Source of the DNA: Gigaspora rosea
Taxonomy: Eukaryota; Glomeromycota; Glomeromycetes; Diversisporales; Gigasporaceae
DNA length: 64,000 bases
Direction: 5' to 3'
Assembly: GCA_003550325.1 (NCBI GenBank)
Contig: QKWP01000493.1
Location: forward strand, 1 to 64,000
Shown here: positions 12,044 to 26,116 of the stretch, piece after piece
How the letters are laid out: each line of letters begins with the position of its first letter
How positions within the stretch are numbered: the first letter of the stretch is position 1
Translations under genes and position numbers: made by a program
The notes under the pieces: model-generated
What the model saw: only the letters and a program-made list of their open reading frames with translations
What the model was told of the DNA's origin: nothing
Databases searched by the model: none

Positions 12044-12786
12044 ATAAATTGTCCTATTTTATTGTCCAAAATGTAGCTATATTCTAGACATTAGAAATCT
12101 GTTATATTATATAATGATGTTATTTATACTGCTTAATTAGCCAATAACTGATTAGTACTATATACAATAATACATCAAGTGCTAACAGAACAAAAATAAT
12201 TTTAAATTTTAATAAAATCTAATAAAGGCTTTTTTATTAAGTAAATTAATTTTTATTATTAAACCAATTTTGTTCACTATAATAAACTCTACTTATCTCT
12301 AAATTTTTATAAAAATCAAATAATTTTTTATTAACAGTTATTTGTAAAAAGCTTATTTGCATCATAATAGATTCTTTTGGTACAAAAACATATTTTATAA
12401 AAATCAAATAATAATAAATCATCTGATTTTTATGAAAATTTAGACTTATAACAATAAATAAAATTATCTTATTAATAAAATTCAATTCACTTAATGAAAA
12501 ATTTGCTAACAATGCATCAAAGTTATTTTTAGTTTTTTATAAGTTTACTTGTGTATGAAGCTAGAATTATTTAGTAAAATCTTATAATTTACAAATTTTT
12601 TGCACTAAATAAATCTGTTTAGCATTTAGAAATACATCAAATCAATAGAATTATTTGTATTTTATTTGAAATTCAAAGAATAGATATATAATTTTGGATT
12701 TTTGATCAAAAAGTCAAATTTAAATATCTTTTCTCCAAATTTCAAATAAAATAAAACCAATTTTGCTGATTTAATATATTTTTAGG
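12044..12786. repeat. Left arm of a foldback element split by LINE insertions
   Basis: This arm is the reverse complement of sequence at 26.45-27.22 kb, including the segments TATTTTATTGTCC, TAATTAGCCAATAACTGA, a ~300 base unit with TCTGATTTTTATGAAA, and AAAATCAAACC-like inner units. It ends exactly at the target duplication of the first LINE. Compared with the right arm it has lost most CpG sites, mostly to CA or TG. No coding content is seen; a minus-strand frame at 12246-12512 lies wholly in this repeat. Confidence 0.7.
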
Positions 12787-13070
12787 GAAAAAAACTCTTC
12801 CTGTCAATCACTGTGACCAAAATTGAAGCTAAAGAATTTCTAAATTTAGTCACAATTATACTAAGTAAACACATAAAATAGCCTTAAGGAAAAAGGTAAA
12901 GCAAGGAAAATCACATATAGTTTATTAGAACCGTTTAACTTTTTTAAAGATACAAATCTTGAAATACAAGAAAATTGAATTTTTCTGAAAAATTTTTACA
13001 AAGGAAAAATCTTTTTGGGGAAATTGTCATTACCCTGTATTGTAGATCGTTAGCATAACAAAACAAACAA

Positions 13071-14795
13071 ATGCTTTTGGAAAGTAAACAAATAGCTAAA
13101 TCAGGACGAACAAACGTAGAAGCTGACAAAACAATAAAACAACAAACAACAATAACAAAACAACAAAACAACAAACAAACACATGCAAAACAACACGTAA
13201 AATGCTTGAACTTCCTGATTATAAGAATTTCTTTAACAAGTCGGAGGATGAAAAGGCACTGGTACAAAAAGAACAAAACAAATTTATTTGAGAAGAAGAT
13301 AGAAAAATTGCAAAGTATTTGGGCACTAGTGAAGTGTATTTGATTTCAGTCGTTCGTAATGTGTTACATTTTTATACATATGCTCAACACAAGAAAGCAA
13401 GGGAACAAAGTTTAACAAAGGAGGAAGAATTTTTGTTAGATCAGTCTGATAACATTAATATGAAAGTTGAGGGCATGGTAAAAATGGAAGGAAAAGTCAC
13501 GTTAGAACATAATAAAGAGCAAAATAGAGCTCAGAGTAAGAACATTAAAATTAAAAACGAGCCAGTTGATATGGAATTACTACTATCACAACCAAGTTTT
13601 GAGGTTATTAGTAGGATAAGCAACATAGAGATAGAAGCACAAAGCAATTTGCGTAAATGAAAACATGAAGAAGAAGAAAAGTCAGTATGCAATCATGACA
13701 ATGAAATAGAAATAGTCAAAGACACTTTAATACAGGAAGAGTGTGGCATACTAGACTACAGGCTTAATGAGCATATCATCAGAAAAGCTCATTTAAAAGA
13801 AGATTTAATAGCAGTATTAAATAACAAAAGGCCAAACAATATGAAACTATTTACAATTCAGTATGGGCTCCAGTAAACAAAATTTTATCCCAAAAGATCG
13901 AAGACTACGAGAAAACTGCAACATATTTCTTCATACTGTGAGATTTGCCAAAGGGATTAAAGTCAGAAGAAATCAGAAGTTTTTAAGTTATTTTGGCACA
14001 GTAACCATAATTGCATGGCAGCAAAATTTCTCCACAAAGGCAGCTTATATAAAGTTTTTAGCAAGTTCAGAACAAAGAGGAAAATCGTTAAAAGAGAATT
14101 GGTCTTTGCATTTGGATTATGGTAAAACATACAGAACAACACCTGGAAAGTTCAACATAGCCAAATTAGAGGAGAGAAATAGATAGGATACAATCTCCAA
14201 TATACCAACAACTGCATACAATAGTTTACTTTTACGTCAATTAAAAAAATACAACGTGCAAGCAGTACACATCTTAAACAACTGTCATGGCAACCAAGGA
14301 CAAAGGGCTTATATCTTTTTCAAGTCAGAAGAAGAACTCTTACAAGCTCAAAAATATAATATATATTACTACAATACAAAGTTGGAATAGCAAATGATAA
14401 TAGAAAACTAAGTTAGAAGAAATAATAAACAATTTCGGTATCAAAAAGAAGCTTGCTATGTTAACAAAGGGAAAAGACTATTATATGAAGCAGTAATAAC
14501 TAAGGTACACAAAAGAGCCAGAGATAGTAGGGGTAATCCAAATCGTAGATTAGGTAGTAGCTCCAGATCTCGCAGTAGCACAAGAAAACCACTAAGGAGC
14601 GTAAAAACTGCTAATAAAAATATACAAGAACATGCAGTAAATAAAGTAGCAATAGGTTCAAATGCTGAAGAACTGGACAAAAAGAAAAACAAACAAGAAG
14701 AAGAAACATGGGAAAATGTTGAGATCGGAAAGTTATTGGAAGACATGCAAGCTAAATTCAAAACAATAGAGCATTTGCTTGCTTTGCACTCCTAA
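13071..14795 (+). pseudogene. LINE 1 ORF1-like region, broken
   Basis: Consecutive plus-strand frames (13319-13660, 13863-14186 and the stretch to about 14795) encode highly charged sequence rich in Lys, Glu, Gln and Asn. A middle part contains FAKGIKVRRNQKFLSYFG and could be an RNA-binding fold. The last part is Arg/Ser-rich (SRSRSSTRK) and then coiled-coil-like (ENVEIGKLLEDMQAKF). Position directly upstream of the endonuclease, and nucleic-acid-binding composition, fit a LINE ORF1. No CCHC knuckle was seen. Frames are interrupted several times. Confidence 0.5.
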
Positions 14796-14821
14796 TTTTC
14801 GCTCTAGTTGAATTAAAGAAT

Positions 14822-15751
14822 ATGGGCAAAGCAAAACACCTCACTAATACTTCATGTAGGCCCAATATAATTGAATTGAGTGAGGAAAGTATGATAGATA
14901 GACGTAAGAAAGGGGAGTCAGTTTTAATCCAAGAGAAAAAGAAAATAAATTTAAAAATTGGAGTACACAACATAAACGGATTAAAACAGAGTACACAAAA
15001 ATTAGATAGTTTATTAGAATTAGTTTCAGAGGAGAATATCGGAATTGTAGGTTTAGTAGAGACAAATATCTCTGAAAAAGAAGGGAATTTTGCAATTAGC
15101 AAGAGTCATAATTTTAGGGGTTTCTGGTCGAAAAAGGAAATAGTTAAGAAAAAGGGTTCAGGAGTTGGAATTTTAATTAGAAATGATTGGGAGAAGCATT
15201 TAGGACGTTTGGTTAGAAAGAATGAATATATAATAGAAGCAAACTTTTATTTTAAGCAATTGGAACTAGTAGTAATAGTAGTTTACATACCCCCTAATGA
15301 CAAAGAAATATGTAAAATCATTCAACAAAAAATAGTTAAAAGATACCTGAACAGATCTCGTGTTAGTCAGTTTGTCATTATGGAGGATTTCAATCATGTT
15401 ACAGATGCATATCTAAACAGAGAAGGAGCAGGTGGAAATAAAAATAGTAAGATCCTCCCCTTATATGGGTGGCTTAGAAGTCAGGATTTTTAAGATATAT
15501 ATAGGTTTTTGCATCCAAACTGGAGAGGATTTACCTGGAGCAATAATTTAAGTAAATCAAGAATAGATCAAATCTGGGTGTCTGAGAACTTAGTAACAGG
15601 CTTAAAAGAAGTAACAATAGAAGACATACGCTCCTATACAAGCAGTGAACATTATTTTGTATTGGTCACTATTCAAATGAACCACTTAATCAAAAACTAT
15701 AACAAAGCTACTATGAAGAGGAAACAATCAACGAGATTGGTATTCCTGTAA
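14822..15751 (+). pseudogene. LINE 1 ORF2, AP-like endonuclease domain
   Basis: The frame from 14822 to 15493, continued after a stop at 15509-15751, is an exonuclease-endonuclease-phosphatase domain that would nick target DNA for target-primed reverse transcription. Motifs in order: GVHNINGL (metal-binding Asn), GLVETNIS (catalytic Glu), VVYIPPND, MEDFNHV (usually GDFN), SRIDQIWVS, and TSSEHYFV where SDH is normal. The last two departures suggest an impaired active site. The segment downstream runs into the 15900-16214 MITE. Confidence 0.75.
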
Positions 15752-15899
15752 GAAGAAGCTACAAAAAAAGATTGGCAAAATTTTACTGAAGATTTGAATC
15801 TTTTTCTGGAAAGGAAGTTGGGGTCTAGTAAAGGAGTTGAAAACCGTAGAGCCAATTTATCTCTAAATGAACTCTGGGATATTTTTCAACAAAGTATTA

Positions 15900-16214
15900 C
15901 CGTATATTCCCGAAAATAAGCTACCTTTTTTGAGCCAAAAATTACACAAAAAAATGGGGATATCATATTTTTAGCATATAGCTAGTTTTGAAAAAATTGA
16001 AAAACGTACTAATAAAAAGTTGTCCAAATGACACCAAATTTTTACTGTAGATGTATTATGATGTGCTAAACAACTTTACTTAATCGAACTTTTGAAGTTT
16101 ACTTAGTAAAAAAAAAGTTTTATATGTAGCAACTGACAACGTATTTTTTGAAATTTTTAAAAAAAATCAGGGGGTAGCTTATTTTCGGAGTAGCTTATTT
16201 TCGGGAATATATGG
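15900..16214. mobile_element. Tc1/mariner-like MITE inside LINE 1 ORF2
   Basis: TA flanks at 15898-15899 and 16215-16216 enclose ends CCGTATATTCCCGAAAATAA and, complemented, CCATATATTCCCGAAAATAA. The interior is non-coding. Diverged homology to the interior (TACTTAATCGA, TTTACTTAGTAAAA, TATGTAGC) recurs at about 34.96-35.11 kb, suggesting a second, older copy. It post-dates LINE 1. Confidence 0.75.
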
Positions 16215-16216
16215 TA

Positions 16217-18060
16217 TTTCTGCCGCTAACAAAAATTTACCAAGGAAGAAGATTTTAATGGGAGAGAACCAAAAATATAGGAAGCAGCCTAAAACAGATA
16301 TCTGGGATGCAACAACAAGACTTAGCAAAGTAATAAGAATATTACAAAAATCAAAGGAGGGAAGCTTAAATATAGACGAATTACAAACGTGCAACGTTAA
16401 ATTGATTTTATTAATCATAGTCAGAGCATGCAGATATCGAAAATTAAAAATCTTACAGAAGAGGTAATTATTGATTTAAAGAGATGGTGGAAGCTCTTAA
16501 ACGCAAGAGCAGCAGTTGAAAGATCAAGAATTAAGAGATTAGAAATTGAAGACCATGTAGAACGTAAATGTGCTATGATCGAGAACAACCAAAAGAAAAT
16601 GCTCTAAAGCCTTCTTAATAAACCATAGAAGTTAATTAAACTAGATTGTATTTTTGAACAAGATGGTGTAGATAGGAATCTAATAACAGAGGAAAAAGCG
16701 GTACTCGAAAAGACTATGTTGCATTTTCAGTAGCAATTTCAGAAAAGAAGAACACACTTAAGTTCTATGTCCAATGAATGGAGTAGAATATACAAGCCCT
16801 TAGGAAAAATTAAGGAAACTTGGTACATGGAATTAGAATCTGAAATATCGCTAGAGAAATAGTTTTCAGCACTCAAAGAAACCAAAAACACTTCAGTAGC
16901 AGGGCCTTCTGGTATTGGTTATAGGTTAATCAAACAAGCGAGTATAAGTTCCCAAGAAATTTTTAGGCAATTGGCCAACAAATGTTTAATAGAGGGTGAC
17001 ATTCCAGATAAATGGAAAGTATCGCAGTTGTATTTAATTCCTAAAAGTGAAGAATGGGAGTATTCGTTAAGCAATGCAAGACCAATAGCATTGTTAGAAT
17101 CATTCTGAAAATGTGTCACAAGAGTTCTGAACAAAAGATTAGCTAGAGTTTTCGTTGAAAACAAAATTCTCGAAGGCCCAAATTTTGCAGGATTACCCAG
17201 GTGTTCAACCGAAAATCCAATTCATATTATGAACATGTTAATGGAAGATGCAAAAGAGAAGGGAAAAGAGATGTGGATATTATTTCAAGACATGCGTAAA
17301 GCTTTTGATTTAGTATTTTTTTCATCTTTAGAGTTGGCCATGAACAGATTAAAATTGCCAAGCAAAATAATTAAAATCATTATAAACCTTTTTGAAAGAA
17401 AGAAAGCAAAGGTAATTACGGCATTAGGACCTACTGATCCTGATGAAGCGGCAGATAGAATCGATCAAGGAGAAGTTTTGTCACCCCTTCTATGGCGTAT
17501 TTTTTATGATCCTTTGCTGTGTTGTATAGAGAGTGATAAAAATTTAGAATATAAGGTTCAGACAGAAGAAATAACAAATTGGGCTAGACAATAATACAGG
17601 AAATCTAGGATGAGGTTTTTAGTGTTAGTGTATGCAGATGATACAGCGTGGATTGCAGAAAACAAATCTCAGCTCAGAAAAATAACAGAAATAGCAAGTG
17701 ATTTCTTTAGAATAAATAACATTCAAATAAACGGAAAGAAATCCAAGCTTATAATTTTAAATTCAAGTTTACGCAAAGAAGAAAGGTTTGTGCAGTTTAA
17801 AAATAAAATAGTTCAGACTGAGAGTATAGAGACAACCACTCGTTTTTTGGGGGTGTAGTTAAATGGAAAAATGAAGGAATCTTTAGTAAAGAAGAAAGCA
17901 CGTAACATTATGAGACAATTCAGAATTGCATTAAATTGAAAAAAACTCTCTCTAAGCCAACTAGTTTATGTCAACAATAGGTGTTTACTTCCGAAACTTA
18001 GTTACATCCTACAGCTTTCAAAGCTCTTAACTCAGACTCTTAACAGCATATACTAGTCTT
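16217..18060 (+). pseudogene. LINE 1 ORF2, reverse transcriptase domain, broken
   Basis: The reverse transcriptase region shows finger motifs near 16.9-17.2 kb (AGPSGIGYRLIKQA and IPDKWKVSQLYLIPK), motif A QDMRKAFDLV (~17.29 kb), motif B IDQGEVLSPLLWRIFYDPLL (~17.46-17.52 kb), motif C YADDTAW (~17.63 kb) and the following INGKKSKLIIL. Both catalytic Asp of motif C are present. Stops and frameshifts fall between the blocks, so no single frame covers the domain. Confidence 0.78.
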
Positions 18061-20060
18061 ATGTCTAAATGGTTAAACATAAACTGGACATTACACAAAA
18101 GGCAGGCAATTACATTGTCTTACACAAAGGGTTTTAGGATGTAAGCCTTTGGCTCAAGAAATTGTAACGAAACAATTAACAGGTCTTCAAAAAAGATTAA
18201 ATACCAAAGGCAGCCTGACGGAGCTAACGATTATAGGGGCCAAAAACAAGGTTTTCAGGATGCATGTATAACAGAGGAAACATGGTCAGAAATGGATGAA
18301 ATTTGGCTAAAAAAAAATTTGGAAAGACAATTTAACTGGTATATCTCTACTTAAAGCACATCTAACGGCATTACCTTTCAAACAAAATGACTCACTATAT
18401 GCATCGAAAATAAAGGAACAAAGTTAAGAGAGATAGCGGGTGTAGAGGTCTTTTTTAAAGTGTACAAGTCATTAAGCAGGATGAATTGGTTCTTTATAGA
18501 GAGGCTGCTTAATAAAAAGTCAGAAAATCTTTTTTCATGGCAAGAGCTTAAGGTAGTAAAGAGATTACCAAATAGGGGCAGAAAGGCAAATTGGTTCATA
18601 AAGATAGAGGAGTTACTTTTAACAGACAACACGTCAAGACAGATAAAGGGTTTTCAATTAGAGGTGCCTAGCAACCCTTTAACTTTGGAATGGAAGTTGA
18701 GTGGGGTTTCAGAAGATAAAAGAAAGAAGGAAATAATTTGTTTTCACTCAGTCCAAAGTGGTAATATTAATGTTGGCAAGATCTTGGAAAAGAGAAGAAA
18801 GTTTCTTTTAGTTCAAACCAAAAATATACACGATAGCAAGAGTAAAGGAACGAAAGAGGGTACAAACTTTTGTAAAAGGTTTAAAGAAGAGTACAACGTG
18901 TCAATATATTCGAACAAAGCAATTGTGTTATATCTAACGCAGTAGCACAAAATCCGTCAAAATACAGAACTCTTCTAAGCCAATTAAGAACAAATAATAA
19001 AGAAACTGAAGAGGTTTTTGCATCAGATGACCTCTGTAGCACTTTAGACAGGGTCATTATCCAAGATCATGTGGCGGAACTAATTCATATGCAAGAACTA
19101 GGTTCTGGTCTAATGAATATGCTCGTTAGTCAATATTACTGTTTGTTAGCAGCAGGCAATATAAGTTTTCAAGTATATACGAATAGTTCTTTAGTCGAAA
19201 AAGATGGGTGAAAAGTTATGGGAGCAAGTTGGATATGACTGGATTCCCTTAAAAACTTAAAAATAGCAGAAGGGAATATAGAATTTGAGTCTTGGCCTTC
19301 TTCAACGAAGGCAGAGTTGGTAGCAATTTGGATAGTTTTATTAGTAGCACCAAAGGAAGTAGATATAGTTATTAATACAGATAGTGCAGTGGCAATTGCA
19401 AGCCTGGGTTCAAAAGTACAGTTAGAGGCAAATTCACGACCTTTCACAGTTAAAGAAAATTGTACTTAAATTTAATAAAATCAAAGGCCATAGTGGAGAG
19501 AAATGGAATGAAGAAGCAGACAAGTTGGCAAAAAAAGGGGTAGAACTCGCCAATTTAAAGAATCTGAAACTGGAGAACAATATAAGGCTTGACACCATTT
19601 CTATGTGGAAAGGAAGTTACATTGAGATGCCACTTCATCTTTTTATCAAGCGGATCTAACTGGTTTGGATTTTAGATTCTCAAGAGTCTTAAGATATGTT
19701 GAACCAGATGAAAAGGTCGTTAAGTACTCCTGGCCATTGTTTTGAAAAGATTTAAAAGGAAAAATGAGAATCAGATGTAAATCAATGAAAACAAGCAGAA
19801 GAGTAGCTTTTCAAGTGAAGTGCTTAACTAACAATGTACCAACACTATCAGTTCTCAAGCAAAGAAAATCAGATATTTACTCTGAAAACAATTGCATACG
19901 TTGTAACCAAGAAGAGGAAGAAACACTCGACCATATGACTGAATGCAAAAGTTACATATTGCATTGGCTTAATATCGAGGAAGCAGCCTTTTTAATTGCA
20001 CAAGAGAGTGTCCCACAAGAATATTATCAGAAGTTGATAGCATTAAATTAAAGAGGGCCT
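18061..20060 (+). pseudogene. LINE 1 ORF2 C-terminal: RNase H and zinc finger, broken
   Basis: A frame at 18460-18945 covers a connecting region without known motifs. RNase H follows: QVYTNSSLVEKDG (first Asp replaced by Asn), STKAELVAIWIVLL, IVINTDSAVAIASL, then KIKGHSGEKWNEEADKLAKK at ~19.48-19.54 kb, which has the late His and Asp. At 19764-20051 the tail has CIRCNQEEEETLDHMTECKS, a C2HC finger common at LINE C termini. The domain is complete in layout but spread over frames. Confidence 0.75.
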
Positions 20061-21218
20061 TATTTGAAACAAGTAAAACCGAGGTTCAAGAGCTAAGAAA
20101 AAGCATAATTCAGGGTCTTTTTCCACAAAAGGTTTTAGCAAATCTTAGAACGCTTCTGATCACAAGAAAAGCAACGTTGGATTTTGTAGAATGCTACAAA
20201 GCTTTAGTAGAGAACGGTTTCCATAATCTAGTTTGGCAAACCCATTGCGTTACTGTAGCAAAATGGAAGTCCCAACTGGGTATCACAAGAGATCAAAAAA
20301 GAAAAAAATTGATCCACACATTGGGAATGAAAGTAAAAGAGCTGTTTATTCATTTGAGAGAGCAGCTTTCAGCACTCCAGGTCCATCCAACGTTGCATTA
20401 GTCATGAATACCGAAGAAGGGGTGCCAAATCAGAAAAAAGAATCTGAAGTTGAAAGAAGAAATCTATTCGAAGAAACGATAGAAAATTTTATAATTAATG
20501 GCATTAAGCCTTTTTGGATCAGTTTTTGACAGAGCTGATTACAATCCCTAGTTTTCTGTTAAAAACTAGCGCGACAGGTCGCATTTGGGCATATGCAGAT
20601 AGCCGGATGATGCTGGGCTTGCAATTGGAGGGTTTATTATATACAAATCTTAGATTAGTATGTAAACTTATTAATGTAGCACCTTTTCATATATTTGTAC
20701 ATATAATACACTAGTAGACATTAGTCTTGTGGTATTATATAATTTTTATCGTTTATGCTAGACGTGTTAGCATCTACAGTTTCTATTCTTTCTTTGCTTT
20801 TTCTTTGGTTTTTCTTTTACTATTTCTTTCTTTTGGTTGTATTTTTGGTTAGTCGTTTAGTTATTGTCCCCCCTTTAATCTTTTCCCCTTTTTTATTCTT
20901 CTTTATAAGAAGTTCAGAGAAGAAGTTTTTAGGTGGAATGGATTCTGTGGTTGGTTTTCTGAAGCAAGGCGGTACTATACTTCTTGCTGATGTGGAAGAC
21001 CGTCACTTGAGTATGAGCAAACCATTTCAGTGCAGTAGCCAAAGTTGGGCACCAATTCGGGCAGCCGGCTTAGTTCGGTCTATACAGTTAGTACATTAAA
21101 TTATGTAGTTTTTATATAATTTGCTAATAAAGATCAGACGGCTATGAAGCTTAAAAAAAAAAAAAATTAATGTAGCACCGACAAGACTGTCAAAGTAATA
21201 AAAAAAATATATATATAT
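20061..21218 (+). other. LINE 1 3' UTR and A-rich tail
   Basis: The segment after ORF2 includes short frames (20177-20529) that may be the eroded end of ORF2. The UTR beyond has pyrimidine-rich blocks (TTCTTTGCTTTTTCTTTGG) and ends in GACAAGACTGTCAAAGTAAT followed by A/T runs. The complement of 33.57-34.05 kb matches it, including the Ile/Phe-rich pyrimidine block and the end GGCAAGACTGCCAAAGTCG. Confidence 0.65.
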
Positions 21219-21231
21219 ATATATTTTTAGG

Positions 21232-21361
21232 TTCTGAACAATTTTATTTAGTGTATAAAGTTAGTAAAATTTTGTAAATCATAAAAAATTCTATAAAATC
21301 TTATAATTCTCAAATTTTTGTTAATTAATTCTAACTTTATACAATAAGTAAACTGTTCAGA
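21232..21361. repeat. Central remnant of the foldback element between the two LINEs
   Basis: These 130 bases form an inverted repeat (TTCTGAACAATTTTATTTAG at the left, complement at the right) and match the subunits repeated at 26.28-26.70 kb. They begin right after the LINE 1 duplication and end within the LINE 2 duplication, which shows that both LINEs entered the same host element. Confidence 0.7.
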
Positions 21362-21932
21362 CTACACAATACTCAACCTATTAGCCTCATTAAACAAATT
21401 AAAAAAGTCTATACTAAAATTCTTATCAATCGTTTCAATAGCATATTTACAAACCACAAAATTTTAAATTCTCATAACTATATTACTTTATTTGGCAATA
21501 GTACTAACATTCTTATTTATATACTTAATAAGTTTATTGAGGATACTACATATAACAAATGGAAATATAGATACTATCACAGGATATGAGCAAAGTTTAT
21601 GATTTTGTAAACTTAGACCTTTTTACTAAAGCATTCTATAGAATCCAAATGCCATCTTAGCTTATTCAAATTCTTATTGATCTTTTTACTAATCGCTCTA
21701 ACCAAGTCATAACAAACTTTGGACTTACACCACCTTACTCTATACAAGATGGAATAGATCAAGGAGAAACAATTACTCTACTCTTTTGGTGCAGCTATTA
21801 TGATTCTCTTATCCACAATATATCTATATCCTATTTAGGATATACAACCTCAACTACCTGGACATCTCATATACTACAATCTAACTCACATAAACAAATT
21901 TCTGCATCAGTTTTAGCATATATGGATGATAC

Positions 21933-22671
<739 letters not shown>

Positions 22672-23046
22672 AATGATACCCTATGGTTTGCCCAATCTTT
22701 TCAACAATTGCAACAAATTTTACAAACAGCTGAATTCTTTTACAATGGCACAAATACAAGTTAATCCACAAAAATCTATACTCACATCTAATACTAAACA
22801 TGTACTACAATTACCCTTTATGAACTCTACTGTTTCTGCCTTGCTACCAAATGTGCCTTTTAAATTTCTAGTATGCAGATTCATAGCAAATCTTAAATAT
22901 AATATACAATTTAAATTAATCCTTTAAACAATTTTTGACTTGGCCAATATATTACAAACTAAACAAATTATGGACAAACAGGCTACAAATATTATTAATA
23001 CTGTATTATTACCTATTTTAGAATATCACATTTACAATATGGAGTA

Positions 23047-23362
23047 TTCCCTTTTAAAAGGGCCCATTTTTACATTTTTTTGAAAAATGAGTTTTCGTTA
23101 GATTCATATAAATTTTGACATAATTGACATTTTTAAATTATAAATAAAAGATGATTTGTATAATAAAAAATAGAGATAATGTAAAAGAAATATTACATGA
23201 AGTTGTCCAAGGCCAAAATTACCTGATAGTCACCTGTTACATTTAACTAATTAAAATCGTGAATTTGATTAATCCCGGATCAGTCCAAAAATCAAAACAA
23301 ATGGTTAAACTCAATTATCTCAAAATAAAATATATGTAAAAATGGGCCCTTTTAAAAGGGAA
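23047..23362. mobile_element. Tc1/mariner-like MITE with perfect 28 bp ends, inside LINE 2
   Basis: TA flanks at 23045-23046 and 23363-23364. The terminal repeats begin TTCCCTTTTAAAAGGGCCCA and are identical over about 28 bases including TTTTTACA. The identity of the ends implies recent insertion compared with LINE 2 itself. Interior non-coding. Confidence 0.8.
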
Positions 23363-26116
23363 TACCTCATATAGTTCTTTCACAAATTATATGCAACAAA
23401 ATCTTGTCCAAATATTTAACAATTGCAAAACACAGAGCCAAACTCTCTAGAACAACACCTAATAGTACCATGCTTAACTATAATATATATGGCATCAAAA
23501 ATATCTGGAATATTCAACTTCAGCATCATGTCTCTAATTTCTTTACTAGACTTAATAACCAAGATCTTCTTGGTACAAGCACACATATTAGACTACAACA
23601 ACTACAAAACAATCTTTGGTCTATTATTAATATTCTTGCACACCCTAATCCAATAATTGATGGACCCAACAAATATACTACAACTTTTAAAATCATACAA
23701 CTATTAAGATATCTAAATCTTACAATTACTATTAATCCCAATCTTTCATTACTACATACTATTAACCACCCTTACAAACTATTAGAAGATATTCTCAATA
23801 CACATTCACTTTATTCAATATTCAAACAACAATTATGGAAAAAAAGAATTCCATATATAGAACAACTAACTTCAGCTGACAATTCTATACTTTTAGCTTG
23901 ACAACATATCTTACCAAGAGTAAATTATTTACCAACTAGTAAACAGCAAAATGGTTTTCTGTATTGGAAAATACTATTTTGGTTAATTATACTACTCAAA
24001 TCATACAGTCAAACTTACAACTACCTTCAGTCAACTCTCTAGCTTTTAATACTGGCCATTATACTACTAAATCTAATACTTGGCTAATTACATATCTTGA
24101 TAACAATATTATTATTGGTAAAGCCCATAGGTTCAACTCAGATTCTAATACTATTTCAATTACACACTGGCTACCAAACTTTGACTACCAGCATACAGAA
24201 CTATATCTTGTACCAGATATTACCTGTACACCTTGCTTGGAATGCAACTTTAATTTCTTTCATATTCAAAATTATTGTACCTTTAATATTTTTGCTACTC
24301 TATCTACCAAATTTCTAGGAAGGAAAAACTATACTTTATCTTCTAACAAACTGAACCTTCATGCAAATTACTTTGATCTTTTATATTCAATTGCTCTTTA
24401 TAATCCAAGCTATATTCCATCACCACCAACTATTCCAATATATAATAATCCAATTTATAAAATATTTACTACAAACCAAGCCTCCAAGCTACTTTAACAA
24501 CTTGCTTTAACTAACTCTACTCAATCTAAATTTATATTCTATACTGATAGATTGGTTAAAAATATTTTAACAGAGCAATGCACTATGGGCATTGAATAGA
24601 CACAAATTGCTAATAACCAAACAATCCAAAATTTTACAGCCCAAATTCAATTTTGGCCATCATCATACAAAACTGAGTTAGTGTCAATACTCTCTGCTAT
24701 TAGCACATGCCCATGGCATAGTACTATCCATATTTATACAGACTCACAATCAATTATTTCCAAATATTTTAAACTTATATCTAACCAATATTTGCTCACA
24801 AAATCTTTTCTTACAACTACTAGCCAATTTGGTACATACTTCTTAATCTTATCAAATCTTATTCATATCAACTACATTTATACAAAGTAAGAGCACATAG
24901 TGATAATATATACAATAATATAGCTAATAACTTATACAACAACATTCGTTAGCACCTGTCCTTTTACTTAACTACAACAATATCTACAATCCTTTATTTG
25001 CACTTCAATATAAACAATACTATATAAAACAACCTACTCGACACACAATTAAAAATATTTGTAATGCTCATACAATTTCAATATGGTCATCTCAACACCT
25101 TATAGAAATCATTATACTAATATCACAGCAAATTGATTGGAATGCTATGTGGCTTTTCCTAAACAACAATCATATAAGATCATATAACTGATAACTATAC
25201 TAACTTCCAACTAAGCAATTCCAAAACATTTCGCATTAAAAACCTTCTTAATATTTTACCTACTCTGGCACATTTACACTACCTCTACCTACTATATTTA
25301 ACAACAACTCATGTATTACCTGTAACAAACATGAACAAAATTACTATTGGTTAATTTGTTCCAATAACTACATATTGCTTTCTATTATTCAACAAGCAAT
25401 AAAAGATACTTTTATACAACAAGTGTTAGATATTTTAGTTACAGAACTATCTGCACTACATTATAACTTAATTCATTATTATTGTCTCTCTTTTATACAA
25501 CCACCAACTTCTAACTTTCCTTCAATTTATTCAACATTACAAGGTTTTATCCCTATACCAATTATTAATACTATTACTCAAACTAATACTTCTAACAAAA
25601 TTGCAACACAACTTATTATTACTTTACTATCTAAAATATCACAAAATATACATAATCAATTATGGAAACCTTATTGTACCAAATTAGCAAACTGGAAAAA
25701 AACTAATAATATTCAACCACAATATACTACATACCATTCCGAAAGTACTCAATTATTCTATACCCGTACCCCTATACTTATAGTTGTATCTGTGGCATGC
25801 CTGATCAGCAACACAATGATATTGACAACAGGTGCCCTCCTGTTGGACTCGCAATCTGTAAAATTGAAATTTGGTTATACAACTGGATCAATTTTAGTAC
25901 TTCCACAACCTCTATTTTATATATCCAAATCTAAATAAGTTTTAACCACTCTAGTAGGTTTAGATTGCAGATTAGCTAAGTAGTATTACTATTTACAGTC
26001 TGAGTCTTGATTCTTGTAAATATAATTTGTAATTCATAAAACCTCTAGAGGTTTTATTCTCAAATTATCAATAAAGACAAAGGCAAAACCTCACCTTAAC
26101 ACCAAAAAAAAAAAAG

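Larger units (their letters stand above)
12787..21218 (+). mobile_element. LINE 1: near full-length RNase H-bearing LINE, decayed
   Basis: In order on the plus strand: an ORF1-like region (~13.07-14.79 kb), an endonuclease (~14.82-15.7 kb), a reverse transcriptase (~16.8-18.0 kb), an RNase H (~19.1-19.6 kb), a CCHC-type zinc-finger tail (~19.9 kb) and a long 3' UTR ending in A-rich tracts at 21150-21210. A 13 bp target duplication, ATATATTTTTAGG, lies at 12774-12786 and 21219-21231, defining the insertion into the foldback element. Stops and frame changes are numerous, so it is not active. A 315 bp MITE sits in ORF2. A 5'-truncated relative of its 3' end lies at 33.57-34.05 kb on the minus strand. 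The domain order fits the I/Tad1-like RNase H LINEs; clade is inference. Confidence 0.82.

Noticed and set aside
12944-13343. Overlapping frames at the 5' end of LINE 1
   Set aside because: Opposite-strand overlap in a repetitive CAA/AAC tract; treated as part of the LINE 5' region.
14456-15102. Minus-strand frames opposite LINE 1
   Set aside because: Shadows of the plus-strand endonuclease and ORF1; no motifs.
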